Shown here: piece by piece, positions 17,401-28,512 of the stretch
Position numbering within the stretch: the first letter of the stretch is position 1
How the letters are laid out: the number at the start of each line of letters is the position of its first letter
NCBI GenBank assembly: GCA_020086605.1
Contig: JACBWW010000003.1
Span: forward strand, 54,054,187 to 54,118,186
DNA length: 64,000 bases
Direction of reading: 5' to 3'
DNA from: Lanius collurio
Taxonomy: Eukaryota; Chordata; Aves; Passeriformes; Laniidae
Made by a program: the position numbers and the translations under genes
Notes under the pieces: generated by a model
Database searches by the model: none
The model's input: the letters and a program-made list of their open reading frames with translations, nothing else
What the model was told of the DNA's origin: nothing

Positions 17401-20400
17401 CAAGTAAAGGAGATTAAAAAAGGGGACAAACAACAGATGGGAGCTGATTTAACCTGTCAACCATAAAGGTCTCTTCCACTTTCTAGGTCTAACTAGCAAA
17501 GACTAAAATGCGTAAGGAAAATAAGGAAAAGAGATTCTTGCAATATGACTTCTTTCCAATGAGAAAGAATTGTATCAAAACCAGTGTGTTCAGCAGGACC
17601 ACTGTGGTGACCGGTTAGCCTCTGGTACAAGGGACAGAGAGAGTTCCCGGTAAGACAGTCCCTAGTGAGAGAGACTTAGTGGTCACAGTGACAAAAGAAG
17701 CCTCTCCCAGGATGCATTGTTCTGTTATGGTAATGTACCCCAGTTCTGCTTCCCCAGTTCGCTGTTGGCCGTTCTGCCCCCTGGCTACCTTGTATGTTCC
17801 ATGCCATAGAAAGTTCTCCACTCCAGCTTCCCCCCATTGGCCTCTGCCCCTCTCCACTCCTCCACGGGTCCCCATTCCCCGGCCCCGCCTTTGTACCGCC
17901 CCTGTGCACTCACACCAATGGTTTCTGGTGCTTGCCCCATTCCCGTACTTGTGCCTGAGTTCTCCATTGCTCTGGGTCCTTTCCTCTAGAACCCTTCACA
18001 ATGTGGAAGCAATAAACTGCTCCTGTGGAATTCCATGCAAAGATCCTTCCAGCCTCTTTGCTGTTGACCCGTATCACTGAAGCTGTCCGTGCGTTAGTGT
18101 GTGCACGTGTGTGAGGGGATATGGCTGATCCTGCTGAGCACCTTCGCTTTGGAGACACCTTTTAGGCATCGCTGCACCTCGCGCTCTGGCACAGAGGCTA
18201 CAGAGGCAGAGAGACAGTGCTAGACCGGGGCAGGGATTGTCCCCCTGTACTCGGCACTGGTGAGGCCACACCTCAATCCTGTGTCCCATTCTGGGCCTCT
18301 CACTACAAGAAAGTCATTGAGGGGCTGGAGTGAGTCCAGAGGAGGGGAACAGAGCTGCGGAAGGGTCTGGAGCACAAGTCTGATGAAGAGCAGCTGAGGG
18401 AGCTGGGGGTGTTTAGCCTGGAGAAAAGGAGGCTCAGGGGAGACCTTATCACTCCCTACAACTCCCTGAAAGGAGGCGGTAGCCAGGTGGGGGTCAGGAC
18501 TACTCCCAGGCAACAAGTGACAGGATGAGAGGAAATAGCCACAGATTTGAAATGGATATTAAAAAAAATTTCTTCATGGAAAGCATGGTCAAGCACTGGA
18601 ACAGGCTGCCTTGGCAAGCGCTGGAGAAAAACATCCCTGGAGGTATATATGTGTATATGTGGCACTTAGGGACATGCTTCAGTACTGGACTTGCCAGTGC
18701 TAAGTTAATGGTTGGACTCAACTATCCTGATGTTTTTTACCAATCTGAATGATCCTATGATGCAAATAAAAATTTTGGCAGTTAATTACCCCTTACTGAA
18801 TAATAGACACTTTTCTGAAACACTGCAATAAAATTAAGAGCCTAACTGCAGACACTAAAGCAAGATATCTTTTTGAGCCAATTGCCAAATAAATGGAAAA
18901 TTCTACATATTGTAAACTTAAGACTTTCTTTGAATGGTGATCTTGAATTACTTAAAGACTTCAGCTCTTACATTCTGAATCCAGCATTACACCAGAAATC
19001 ATACCCCCATCTCAGATAGTATGCAACAAGTAAACCAAATATTTTTGGCTAGCTATGGCTTCAGAACAGGTATTTCAAGATGCTCAGCAATTTACAACTC
19101 AAGTACATACTACTTCCATAACTTACAACTCAGCAGTAATGTTTCTACTAAGAATCAATGGAAATACTACCAATAAACACCAAAATCAGTTTACTAGTTT
19201 ATCTAAAAATTCCTTTGTATAATTTTAGAAAAAAAGAAAATGTATTATTTACACCATAGTAACTAGAATGTAGATTTGCAAGACTATAATTCTAATAAAC
19301 AGTTAACAAGTACTGTAATTAGTAATAGCTAATAATGAATGTAGGCAATTTTAAGTACTAAAAAAGAATTGTTTACCTGGGTTCTAGAGATCCAAGTTCT
19401 TCAAGGCAGGCACACAGAGGAACCTTACTCAAAGGCCAGGACTCTGAGTCTATTAGCTGAGTCACGTGATTCAGGAGTTTCATCTCATAGTCAAAGTCTA
19501 GCATTCTCCAATATCCTGCCAAACAGAGCCCCACAAAACACTATTAGAAGGAAAACATTAACACTTTAATTCTGTTGCCATAAAGATACATTACTGGTCT
19601 GGACATTCAGGTCACACCTCTACAAAATGCAGCAGCATTGTGTCTTTTCCAGGATTAAAAACTGAACTAAATAATAAGAGCAAATGTACAGGAGAATGAA
19701 ACTTAATTATCTCAATTGCTTGTAATTCTTTAGTAATTCTTTAACTGCCACAGATACAAAGACACTACAAATATCATTCCATAATGAACCAGACGTGAAA
19801 AAACTAATAATTAGTTCAGGCAGAGAACTGCATGAACAGAACTGGATTCATTGGTCCTACAAAGCAAGGTCAGGTCCAGAGAATTTCACAAAAATCCAGA
19901 AATCCAGATGACTCTAGAACTGCTATCACCTTGTGTCCCAGGGGGGCTCGGGCATGGCCAAGTAAAGGAGGAATAGGACCTGTCCCAATGTGAGGCACTT
20001 GCTCAAGTCTTGCCTCACATGGTAGGAAGACACTGAGATAAACTCAGTCTGGGAGGAAGAAAGGACTATGAAAAGGCTGGGGTTACCTAAGAATCAGCTA
20101 TTTTTTTCTCTAGGACTACAGAAAGTACCCACTCATTCATGAAGAGGGTGACCAGCTGAAAAATATTCATGCTGAGGGTGGGATACTTTGATGCCAGTGC
20201 TTGTAGCAGCAAAGGAGGAATCATCCTGGAAAGAGAGACTGGCAGTGCCTGCTCAGCTTTATCCTTCTGATCAGATTCACAGCAGCAGAGGACATAGATC
20301 TATGGAAACCTTACAACTTTGAAATAACTTGCACCTTGAGAGATGAGGACGTAGAATGGCCTTAGAAAAATGAGACATATATTTTGGGGAAAAAGCAGGG

Positions 20401-23400
20401 TTACTTCCTCATAAGTAATAATATTCTTCAGATATGCATACCTTCAATTTTGCAGGCATCTATAACTTGCAGTTGGTGGAGTATTTCTTCTTCACTTGCT
20501 TGAATCAAACTTAACAAATCTTCTGTTGTATACTGCAACAAGGAAAAAAAAGAGAAGAAAATAAAAGAGGTTATTCTTACTCCTTCTTTGCTTCAGTGAC
20601 CACCCTAAATGCATTATAAGCTATAATGAAGGGAAGACTTAAGACAGATGTTTTTTTTCCTCAGAGTCTGAATTTTCTAGGGTTTACCACTCTCTCTGAA
20701 ACTTTTCCTGTAACTTAAAACATTTTCTCAAAGGGTTATTCAACATAAAACCCAGTCTAACTACAGGAAAGTCTTTGTACCAGGCGTAAGTAATAGACCT
20801 GTATTCCCAGAATGCCAAACTAGCACAAACAGAGATTGTAAGTAAAGTAGCCCAGCAAGAATGAAAAGTGAATGTGTTCTGGCTTTCCTGAAATCACATA
20901 TTTTAATCTGTGAGATTCAAAGAAAAGTCAGAGTAAAAATCACTTATGACATCTGGATAGAAATCAGAACCTGGACTTATCAGATCTATCAGACTATGGG
21001 AACACAAATGGCACAAACCAACACTAAGTTTGGAACATCTACATGTTAAAAAAACATTTAATAAATATGGAAAAGTCTACACTTCCTGCTATGCTATTCC
21101 TATCAGAGTATGCTGAAATACCATCTGGCCAAGCTCCCATCAGTATGTCAATGAGGGATGACGATATTATACGGTACTTAAAAAAGACACTGCTAGCAAT
21201 TGAGAGCAAAAATATCCCCAAACCAGTGTGTTTGAAAATTTAACTCTGCCATTCAGATGTCTTGCACAGAAGTCCCTGGCATACGTTCCTGCTTTGAGGC
21301 CAGCCTAGCAATCCCAACAGCTTTTTTGAAGACATCACTGCTCTCAGATCTGATACTTCTATCAGCTGCATTGCCCTTGTAAACATAAAATGGAATGGGT
21401 TGACTTGCACCAGCAACTTCTTGATAATATATCTAATATGTTTCTTATCCGTATTCACACATCTCAGTCTGTGATCATCTGAGTATGCCCTATCATTTCA
21501 CTGTAAAATTAAGTACTAGCCTATCTATTTATAAGTTTTCCTCTAGTTTGCTAAATCACATCACTATGCAACAGGTTGCCTGCAGTACCATTGATCTTGA
21601 TGGCTTTTTTGCTGTGGTTCTCTGTGTATGATACAGTCCTAAAATCAGTGAGAAGCTTACAGTAAACGACCAAAAGAAAGTAATTTGTTTTCAAACAGAT
21701 TAAAGGTGACCCCAGCACCTCAGGATAAATATTAAGTGTAAGCAAACAAAACAGTGGAAATCATTACTACACATATACTGTTGGGGAATTCAGTGAGAAT
21801 CAGTCCCATAGGAAAGAGCTTTCCCCTGGAGAGCTTTCAGATTCATTTTAGAGTTCCACCAGAGGCAAGGTTAAGACTTGTCTACATTTATCAAGATATA
21901 TCCATTTGTTCTTCAGTAAGCTCATAGAGGAAATACACTCTGCTCCCTTATAAATGGTGTCAATCCTCAAACTGGGCACTAAAGTTTGGAAGACATTGAC
22001 ATCTTTTTATAGTACTTAATATTATGAATAAATACTATTTAATATTATTTTTTTGTGTTGCTTATAATATCTAGAAAATTTAAGCCCTTTAACCTTTACC
22101 ATCCTTTATTTTGCTGTATGTCCTTCTATTCCTAGATCAGTGTATGTAGGCAATTCTGGGGGCAAGATTCTGTAACTGATCAGAAATCATTCTGTTAATC
22201 ATCCAAGAAGAGAGAGGCATCATGTCTCTCCAATGGAGAAAAGAAACATCTGTGTTTGCACACCCAAGGTTTGCCAGTGTCAGCTTCAACCAAGCCTCAG
22301 CATAAAATACTTGAGAGCAACTATTTTTGGTTTTGACGTCAAAAGGAAAACCAAATTAACAAAACCCCAGAATTTTTATCAGCCTTTTGTCTGAGATCCT
22401 ATGCTGCACAGTCCAGGTCTCTCCATTACTCTTTAGGTCCTAAACTGAATTTCCTGGAAACACAATAGGACAGCAAGACAGGATTCTATTTGTGTTTTCC
22501 CTTCTTGTAGTGTCAGTCTTATTCTATGCCTTATATCATCCCTGTTACTCTCTTCAAGTCCCTTCTTCTCCTTGTCATCACAATTACTGATTGGCAAATG
22601 ACTTGCACATGGCTGTGCTCTGACCTCATACAAGACAGACCCAAAGAAGAAGGAAAGGCTGCATTATACCTTAGTAGTCATATAACTGTCATGGAATTTA
22701 GAAAAGGTTCTGAAGGCTGTCCTCCAGGAAACTTCCCACAGGAGAAGGGAAATGCCCACTCTCCTTCTGTGTCCTTCATTTTCCTCTTGTAACTGACAAA
22801 AAGGTTGCTTACCTGTACCCATTGGAAGTGCTAACAACCACCAGCTTGTTTAGATTAGAAGGGTGAAAACATCAACTCAAAGAAGCACTGTGAATCATGT
22901 GAGAAAGGGATTTTTCTACTTAAGAATGTATCTTCACTTCAATTTGCTCATTACAAATTACAAGAAAGCAATTTGCACAGCTGATTTACCTTTGAAAATG
23001 TCAAAGTCTGATCTTTCTGACTATCAGGCCCGTCATATGGATCTTCCATTAAAAGCTTCCTCAGCTTCTTCAGTTTTGGTCGACATCTCCTTAATTCCCA
23101 ATAGTTATTGGAGAAACCAGCAATCTACAAGAAAAAACAGTGACTCTTAAAACATCAACATACTATCTGGATTCAAAGCTGCTTACCAAAAATTATCAGC
23201 AAGAAGTGTTAATCTAGTCACTGAAAACAAGAAACTATTAATAGGGTAATTAATTTGAAGACAAAACAATCATTGCAATGTTTTCAATAAAAGAATTTAC
23301 TACAGACAATGAAGAACAAAAATCCACTGTTGATTGATAAAAATATGTTTGGAGTGTGTAACACAAAGGTAACAACTCAACTCTGCAAGCAAATGACAGG

Positions 23401-26400
23401 AAATGACCATGGAAGATATTTCTGCACAATTCCCCCTCAAAACTGCTTTTTGTCTTTATAGTAAGTAATATTACTGCCATAAAAGCCTTCCTGTATTGAC
23501 AAACCTTCCCCACTTCTTCCCATGCTTGGGATCTACTTCATGGCCTTAATGAATCATCACAGCCCTAAGCTCAAGCAAAGCAGACATTAACAAGGACAGT
23601 AAGCTACACTTGCACACAACTGACAAGATATCTCTGTTCTTTGCCAAGTCAACACACAAATGAAGAGTGTGCAACAGGAAGCTCGGCTGTACTTGATTCA
23701 ACAACACCAACTTACCAAAGCTTTACTTTCAGACTAATCCTGAGGTGTTCCACAGGGTACAGCTTGGACTTCCTACAAGATTCTTTGAAGAGGACAGACT
23801 ATTGGAGGCTTTTCAGCCTTGTTCCTGCTATTTACCAAATTAACAGAAATGGCAACAAAATGGCAGAGGCAAAACAGGCTCCATTTTAGTGACTCCTGAT
23901 CCAATCACTAGTTCTGTGTTAAAAAAGCTTCCATGAAAAAACCTCTAGACAATACTTTAAAATACCCTAAGTGCTTTACCAGAGTACTTGGGGTATTTTA
24001 GAAGGTCTCTATTAAAAAACGAAATAAAGCACCAAAACTTTAAAATAATGTTCCACTTAAATGAACTATAAGAAAAATCACCTATATATAAGAAATCCTA
24101 TACGAATTCTAATACAGAGGAACTTCTCAATTTTAATCTAACTACTCCATAGCTGGCTCGGCAAAAAAATTCAGGTAAATGCCAACTTCCTGATAAACTT
24201 CCAAGCTCCATGTCAAATAGCATTTACTTAAGTGCTAGGCTTTTTTCCTGCCAAGTTGTTTTCCGATCAATTTGGTAATAAGAAGATACTCTGCATAGAA
24301 AAGAAAATAACTAATTCTAATTTATATTCCAAAGCTCATAACCTGAGCTGGGCTCTATGAGGTGAATAAAATGGCAGACGCTTTGGCTGTGAGTATCAGC
24401 CATGCAAGTGATACAAAGATCAGCACTGAGACTGCAAGTGAAGGGCAGTGAAGCCCCAAAGTACTGAGTACACACAGTGTCTTTTCCTATGTTTCACAAT
24501 TTGCAGTGTCAATGAACCATCTAACATTTTTTAAAACATTTTGAGAGCTCTTAGAAATAGAACTTTTTAAACAGTTTCTAAAATCACATGTCTATGATGC
24601 CTAACTTTGCAGGAATAGTGAAATTATTAAAAATAGCAAAAAAAAAGTATATGGAAGAATAGTACTTTCTCATTAATCTACTTCAGCTTGAATTAACTTT
24701 TTACATTAGCTCATTGGACCTCATGGAAGAACTGATGTTGAAGCAGGATTATTCCTCAATAACACCATTATGTCCATTACAGCAAATAATTAACTAATAT
24801 TTACCTAGCTATTTTAATAGAATTTTATTAACTATGCTTTAGAAGTGCAGAGAACAATGAATTCTTTAAACTGAGAACTCTAAAATCATTCACTCCAACA
24901 AATGTTTTGATATGCTAATTGGAAGAGCCACCTTTGAATATATTTCAATATTTAAAAAATAGTATTCAGGCATGACACAGTAAAATCTACCTTTTGGGGA
25001 ACGCACTCCTAAAAATCAACCTGTAAGTAGCTTATTTTAAAAATAGTTGGTAACACTGAGAAATTATATTTTTTTGCAAGCTTTTAATATCTACCACAAG
25101 TAATTACTATGCACTGAAAATAAACCTAAGTTTTAACTTCTTGGAAACAGTAATAGTCATACATTACAGAGAAAGTTCAACTCAGAAGAAGGGCCCTGAA
25201 GGTGTAGCACAGCCCTGTGTAAAAAGCACATTTATAAGGACATCCTCCTGGAGCTGGTCAATATACAAAGAAGCTACAGGACACTCGTAATTTCTCCAGT
25301 GGCAGCCTGCAATAGCAGCTAAGCAACACCACAGGGCATCTAAAATGGCTTTAGGAGCCTATGTTTAGGCAACTGAATCCCAGCTGGGGTTCATATATGC
25401 ATCTTGGACAAAATACAAGAAATTACAGAGAATAAGAAAGCAGAGAAATAAATCAAATAAACAAAAACCCTGAAAGACATACCTGTGAATGAATAATACT
25501 ACAAGGTGTTGGATCTGCTTTCAGCTCCTCTGGAGTTTTGCAACCAGGAACAAACAGCAGCATATTTGAGGTATCTGCTATTTTCATGTCATAAGTTTTA
25601 TCTTTGCTGCACAACACTGCGTGTTCATCCTTTTCACCACGGATTACTAGGCTGGAAAAAAATAACAGCACAGAAATAAAGATGTACTTTTACCTCTATT
25701 TCAGGATGAACACTTGTTAAACTTGTCTGATATTTTCTCACAGTTATACATTTGTAAAGAAGTTATAACCTGCAGATCTGTTTTTTAGCAGCACAGTTTA
25801 TCAAAATATAAAGATGCAAATGTCAATTAATCTAATTGACTATGTTTTTCTCTCTCATTTTTATGTGAGAAAACTCAGAAGACAAGCATTCGAAGTTTTC
25901 ATGCAGATCACAGCTGAACACCTTTAGTCATACAGCGATTCACACGATCCCCCTAAAATACTGATTAAGTGATGCTTAATGCCTAATCTCAGAAATTAGA
26001 TTACAGATAGAGTTGTTCCTTAATGAGGACTGAAACTGGCCCAATGCGAAACAAGAAAGCAAATAGAAATTGTCTCTATTATGCAGAGCCCTTCAGATAA
26101 TTAGTATCTATTTTCTTGCAAGTAATTCCAAGCTGGAAAGAAAATCATCTTCTAAAACAATTCTGGACAATGTAAACAACCCTCTTCAGCTCACATACTT
26201 GATTAAGTAAAGATTCTGCATGAGAACACGGTAATACCAAAGCAGGACCACAACAGGGGAACATACAGTTCCCTCCCAGGCTACACTAACGTTAAGTGCT
26301 CAGATTCAATTTCATTAAACTGCTCCTCTTGCTTCCCAAAGCCTGCATGCACGAGCAAAGCTCAGCTGTGCCCCAACGGGTCCTCAACATGATTCAGCCT

Positions 26401-27356
26401 CTAACAGATGATACTTCATCAGTATTGCACTAAATAGGAATGGGCTTACTAACATACATCTCAGAGACTACCTTCTTTAGAGGGAGTTCTCATACTGTAT
26501 TATTTTAAAGATTTTCTTTATGCCACTGGCATTGCTGTAAAGGAAGAAATTTAAAACAGTATCAAAACCTTATCTAGAATCTGCTCTTGGTCCAGAGTTT
26601 GGTGTCACATAACCATCCTACCCCACGCCCATGCTAATACTAAACATCTTTCCCTCCCAATTTATCTGTCTTGTAGGCACCCTGCCATCCATTAGACACC
26701 GAGAGTTCTAACAAGAAAATCCCGAAGTCAGCAGGATTCTTTTAGAGACATCATCTCTTTTCCAAACTTGCATTCATACAACTGATCACAGAATATCCCA
26801 AGGTGGATGGGACCCACAAGGGCCAATTCCTGGCCCCGCTCACGACTGCCCCATTTGCCCGAGAGCGCTGTCCCGTTACTTCTTGAACTGCAGCAGCCTT
26901 GGTGCTGTGACCACTTCTTGGGGAGCCTGTTCCAGCACCTTCTGAGCTTTGTTTAGAAGCCTTCACAGCAGGAAGCTGTCCATACAAAAATCCCCAAACA
27001 AACTCAACAAGCTTCTTATCGGTGTAAACGGTTTTTAGTCTGCAATGTAACTGAGACAGGTTTAAGGGATGTAAGGAGCTGTTACGCAAACCAGCTCAGA
27101 AGAACACAAGGGTGGACAAAGCGCCGTTCCCACGATGTCCGGCGGCGCGAACGGCGGCGGCCCCGCTTCCCCCGCACCCGCCGTACCTGTGCCCCGCCTC
27201 CAGCTCGGCGCAGAGCCCCGGCTCCAGCTGCAGCAGGCAGCACTCGCCGCCGCCGGCCTGCGGGCCGAAGCTGAGGCAGTGCACGGCCGGCAGCAGCTCC
27301 TCCGGGTTCAGCTTGGCCGTCTGCAGCGTGGCGTCCACCTCGGCGCGGCTCCGCAT
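14302..27356 (-). CDS. DSCC1: DSCC1, sister chromatid cohesion protein of the CTF18 clamp loader
   Basis: DSCC1 (DCC1) is a nuclear subunit of the alternative clamp loader CTF18-RFC. With CTF8 it forms the module that contacts DNA polymerase epsilon and supports cohesion and PCNA loading at forks. Nine minus-strand exons (27356-27187, 25651-25483, 23124-22990, 20532-20442, 19515-19377, 17234-17185, 15958-15801, 15335-15187, 14410-14302) sum to 1,170 bases, 389 codons plus TAA, close to the human length. Every junction is in phase with GT donors and AG acceptors. Diagnostic stretches are [52 protein letters not shown] and the C-terminal [11 protein letters not shown]. An in-frame ATG at 27398 would add 14 residues, but the ATG at 27356 has a gccgcc context and matches the human start. 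No stop or frameshift is seen. Confidence 0.97.
15187..15335 (-). CDS. DSCC1: DSCC1 coding exon 8
   Basis: 149 bases, acceptor ctgcag|GGCTTGG, donor ATACA|GTAAGG. It reads [19 protein letters not shown] and [16 protein letters not shown], and ends Y-I with a split glutamine codon. This is part of the C-terminal winged-helix region that in yeast and human Dcc1 binds the polymerase epsilon module. Confidence 0.96.
15801..15958 (-). CDS. DSCC1: DSCC1 coding exon 7
   Basis: 158 bases. It reads [20 protein letters not shown] and [13 protein letters not shown], and ends L-D-Q-L-Q in phase 0 at donor CAG|GTAAAC. The acceptor is a NAGNAG (ctcag|cag|GAG). Use of the first AG matches the human residue count; use of the second would drop one alanine. 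Confidence 0.95.
17185..17234 (-). CDS. DSCC1: DSCC1 coding exon 6 (50-base micro-exon)
   Basis: Acceptor tttcccag|AGAGATG, preceded on the minus strand by a long T tract (17239-17255). Donor GATG|GTAAGT. It reads [17 protein letters not shown] with split codons at both ends (phases 2 and 1), which fixes its length. Confidence 0.93.
17603..18076 (+). mobile_element. Probable solo LTR in DSCC1 intron 5
   Basis: A GC-rich island of different composition from the AT-rich intron. It has LTR-like order: TG at about 17603, GC boxes and a CCAAT motif near 17912, AATAAA at 18011-18016, then about 60 bp to a CA near 18076. No internal retroviral sequence or target duplication was identified, so the edges are approximate. 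It is antisense to DSCC1. Confidence 0.5.
18190..18770 (+). mobile_element. CR1 LINE, 3' part
   Basis: Contains the end of ORF2 and the 3'UTR: GGCAGGGATTGTCCCCCTGT, GAGGCCACACCTCAATCCTG, GGAGCTGGGGGTGTTTAGCC, TGGAACAGGCTGCC and a short tail near TGATCCTATGATGC. The coding part is broken. It lies in DSCC1 intron 5, antisense to the gene. Confidence 0.92.
19377..19515 (-). CDS. DSCC1: DSCC1 coding exon 5
   Basis: 139 bases, acceptor tggcag|GATATTGG, donor CCCAG|GTAAAC. It gives [21 protein letters not shown] and [10 protein letters not shown], and ends L-E-P in phase 2. Confidence 0.96.
20442..20532 (-). CDS. DSCC1: DSCC1 coding exon 4
   Basis: 91 bases, acceptor ttgcag|TATAC, donor GAAG|GTATGC. 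It reads [23 protein letters not shown] and ends with a phase-1 split glycine codon. Confidence 0.95.
20533..22989. other. DSCC1: DSCC1 intron 3, no recognisable feature
   Basis: AT-rich intron with no repeat family or extra exon recognised. Short open frames around 21.0-21.5 kb and 22.4-22.8 kb have no recognisable similarity. Confidence 0.6.
22990..23124 (-). CDS. DSCC1: DSCC1 coding exon 3
   Basis: Exactly 45 codons with phase 0 at both ends. The acceptor is ttgtag|ATTGCT and the donor AAAG|GTAAAT. It reads [20 protein letters not shown], a basic segment, and ends in a polar tail before YTTEDLL of the next exon. Confidence 0.95.
23125..25482. other. DSCC1: DSCC1 intron 2
   Basis: An AT-rich intron. 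The only notable structure is a stem-loop at 23959-23999. Confidence 0.7.
23959..23999 (+). repeat. 17-bp stem-loop in DSCC1 intron 2
   Basis: AAAATACCCTAAGTGCT (23959-23975) and AGTACTTGGGGTATTTT (23983-23999) pair with a 7-base loop. The two DNA differences become G-U pairs in plus-strand RNA, so all 17 positions pair there. The DSCC1 pre-mRNA (minus) would instead have A-C mismatches. Confidence 0.65.
25483..25651 (-). CDS. DSCC1: DSCC1 coding exon 2
   Basis: The acceptor ttttttccag|CCTAG is at 25652 and the donor CAG|GTATGT at 25482. It translates [18 protein letters not shown] through [14 protein letters not shown] and ends I-I-H-S-Q in phase 0. Strong match to human DSCC1. Confidence 0.96.
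26775..26950 (-). mobile_element. CR1 LINE fragment in DSCC1 intron 1
   Basis: Plus-strand reading gatcacagaatatcccaagg, gggacccacaagggccaa, ccttggtgctgtgaccactt and ggggagcctgttccag is the complement of a CR1 3' region. It is sense with DSCC1. Confidence 0.8.
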
Positions 27357-27620
27357 GGCGGCCCCCACTGGCTCCGAACTGCGCGCCGCAGCCTCCATCC
27401 CCCGCCCCGCTCAGGCGGGGCCCGGCCGCCGCGGAGGCGGGCGCGGGCGGCGCGCGCAGGCTGGCTCGATTCCGCGGTTGACGGCGGCGCGCTCTGTGAC
27501 GGCCGGCGGGGCGGGCCCGAATTACAGCACGGGGAATCGCTCTGCTCCTCCGCCGAGTCCGACCTGGGACAAACCTCCCGATTTCTGTCCAGCTGCACAG
27601 GATCCGGGCTGAGCTGCAAT
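27135..27620 (-). promoter_or_regulatory. DSCC1: DSCC1 CpG-island promoter and exon 1 region
   Basis: A sharply bounded block with dense CpG dinucleotides covers DSCC1 exon 1 and about 220 bp upstream of its ATG codons. No TATA box was found on the minus strand, as expected for a replication-linked housekeeping gene. AT-rich DNA resumes near 27620, followed within about 80 bp by an LTR-like element. Confidence 0.7.
27187..27356 (-). CDS. DSCC1: DSCC1 coding exon 1
   Basis: It reads [17 protein letters not shown] and ends ...A-E-L-E-A-G-H with a split serine codon (AG|C). The donor is CAG|GTACGG at 27186. The frame stays open upstream to another ATG at 27398-27396 (MEAAARSSEPVGAA added), but homology begins at the inner methionine. 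The exon lies inside the CpG island. Confidence 0.93.
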
Positions 27621-27797
27621 GAAATCTCTCGTTTTGCGAGAAACGCAGTAAAAATCTACAACATGTGCAAAACTAAATGAAATATAAAGGGCAGGACTGA
27701 TGGTCCTTTTTAAGCCTTTATTAAAAGTGATCAGCTCGGGTGGGGGCTCCGGCCAGCTTCGTTGCCCCCAGCTTCGACTTGGAGGAGGAGGAACTTC

Positions 27798-27824
27798 GGC
27801 TCTATCACTCCCTGTGATAGAGCC
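27798..27824. repeat. Perfect 11-bp hairpin
   Basis: GGCTCTATCAC (27798-27808), loop TCCCT, GTGATAGAGCC (27814-27824). Perfect arms. Confidence 0.9.
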
Positions 27825-27856
27825 GGGCCTTCAAGCGTTCCTCACGAGGCGTGGCT

Positions 27857-27874
27857 GTATACCCAAGGGTATAC
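27857..27874. repeat. Perfect 8-bp near-palindrome
   Basis: GTATACCC (27857-27864), AA, GGGTATAC (27867-27874). Lies 32 bp after the preceding hairpin in the same LTR-like element. Confidence 0.9.
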
Positions 27875-28279
27875 GAAGGCGATGGTGCTAATTCGCTGTC
27901 CTCAGGGCAGTGGCTTCAATAGACTTTTTTGTTATGGTGACTTCTTGGAGAACTCAAAAGCTGGCCAGGTAGTAATTGCCTATCGAGTAGCCTGGTTCAT
28001 TTTTCTTAAAAGTTTGTTGGCTCGTTTTAAATTATTATTTTTAGGGGTTTTTTTACTCCCAGGGGTCTTTGCAGCTCTAGTTTGCATATTCAGCCCCTTT
28101 TCTTCTCTTTTTTTTTTTTTTTTCTTCTGTCTTTTCCTTATCTACTACTCTCCAGGCAGGTCAGCTCCGAAAGGGGTAAGGAGAGGGGGGGGTTGCAATG
28201 TATGGTCTGATAAGAAGCTGGTTTCTTCACAATGACGTGTGGGTTTCTTTCTTAAACTGCAAGAGAGATCCTAACTTAT

Positions 28280-28404
28280 AAAGCTACAGCAAAGCACAAA
28301 ATTACATTCAAACAAAGCTACAATGTAGTACAAAATTACATTCAAGCAAAGCTACAATGTAGTACAAAATTACATTCAAACAAAGCTACAATGTGGTACA
28401 AAAT
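28280..28404. repeat. 34-bp tandem repeat, about 3.7 copies
   Basis: Unit of the form aaagctacaatgtagtac followed by aaaattacattcaaac, repeated head to tail. The copies differ by a few bases; the first and last are partial or diverged. There are no spacers, so it is a simple tandem array next to the LTR at 27698-28231. Confidence 0.9.
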
Positions 28405-28512
28405 AAATGGATAATTGTTAAGTTGGTAATCTGGTCCCTTATTTATAACACTAAATATAAAGAAAAAACACTGCAAAACCAGGCCCAATATGGAAGTCCA
28501 GCTCTGAGGCAA

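Larger units (their letters stand above)
27698..28231 (-). mobile_element. Probable LTR just upstream of DSCC1
   Basis: Bounded by TGATGGTCC at the left and TTCTTCACA at the right, that is TG...CA on either strand. On the minus strand it has an AATAAA (complement near 27719-27724) about 20 bp before the end, as in an LTR. Upstream lie two adjacent perfect hairpins (27798-27824 and 27857-27874) and a long A run on the minus strand (T run at 28110-28124). No internal retroviral sequence. I see no clean target duplication, so the edges are uncertain. It points towards DSCC1. Confidence 0.5.

Noticed and set aside
21043..21458. Opposed short open frames in DSCC1 intron 3, possible processed pseudogene
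   Set aside because: No recognisable protein, no poly(A) tail or target duplication, and no good splice sites.
27112..27680. Plus-strand open frames over DSCC1 exon 1
   Set aside because: Shadows of the CpG island; the minus-strand frame encodes the conserved DSCC1 N terminus.
28280..28404. CRISPR-like array of 34-bp repeats
   Set aside because: The units are directly adjacent without unique spacers and the genome is vertebrate, so this is a tandem repeat.
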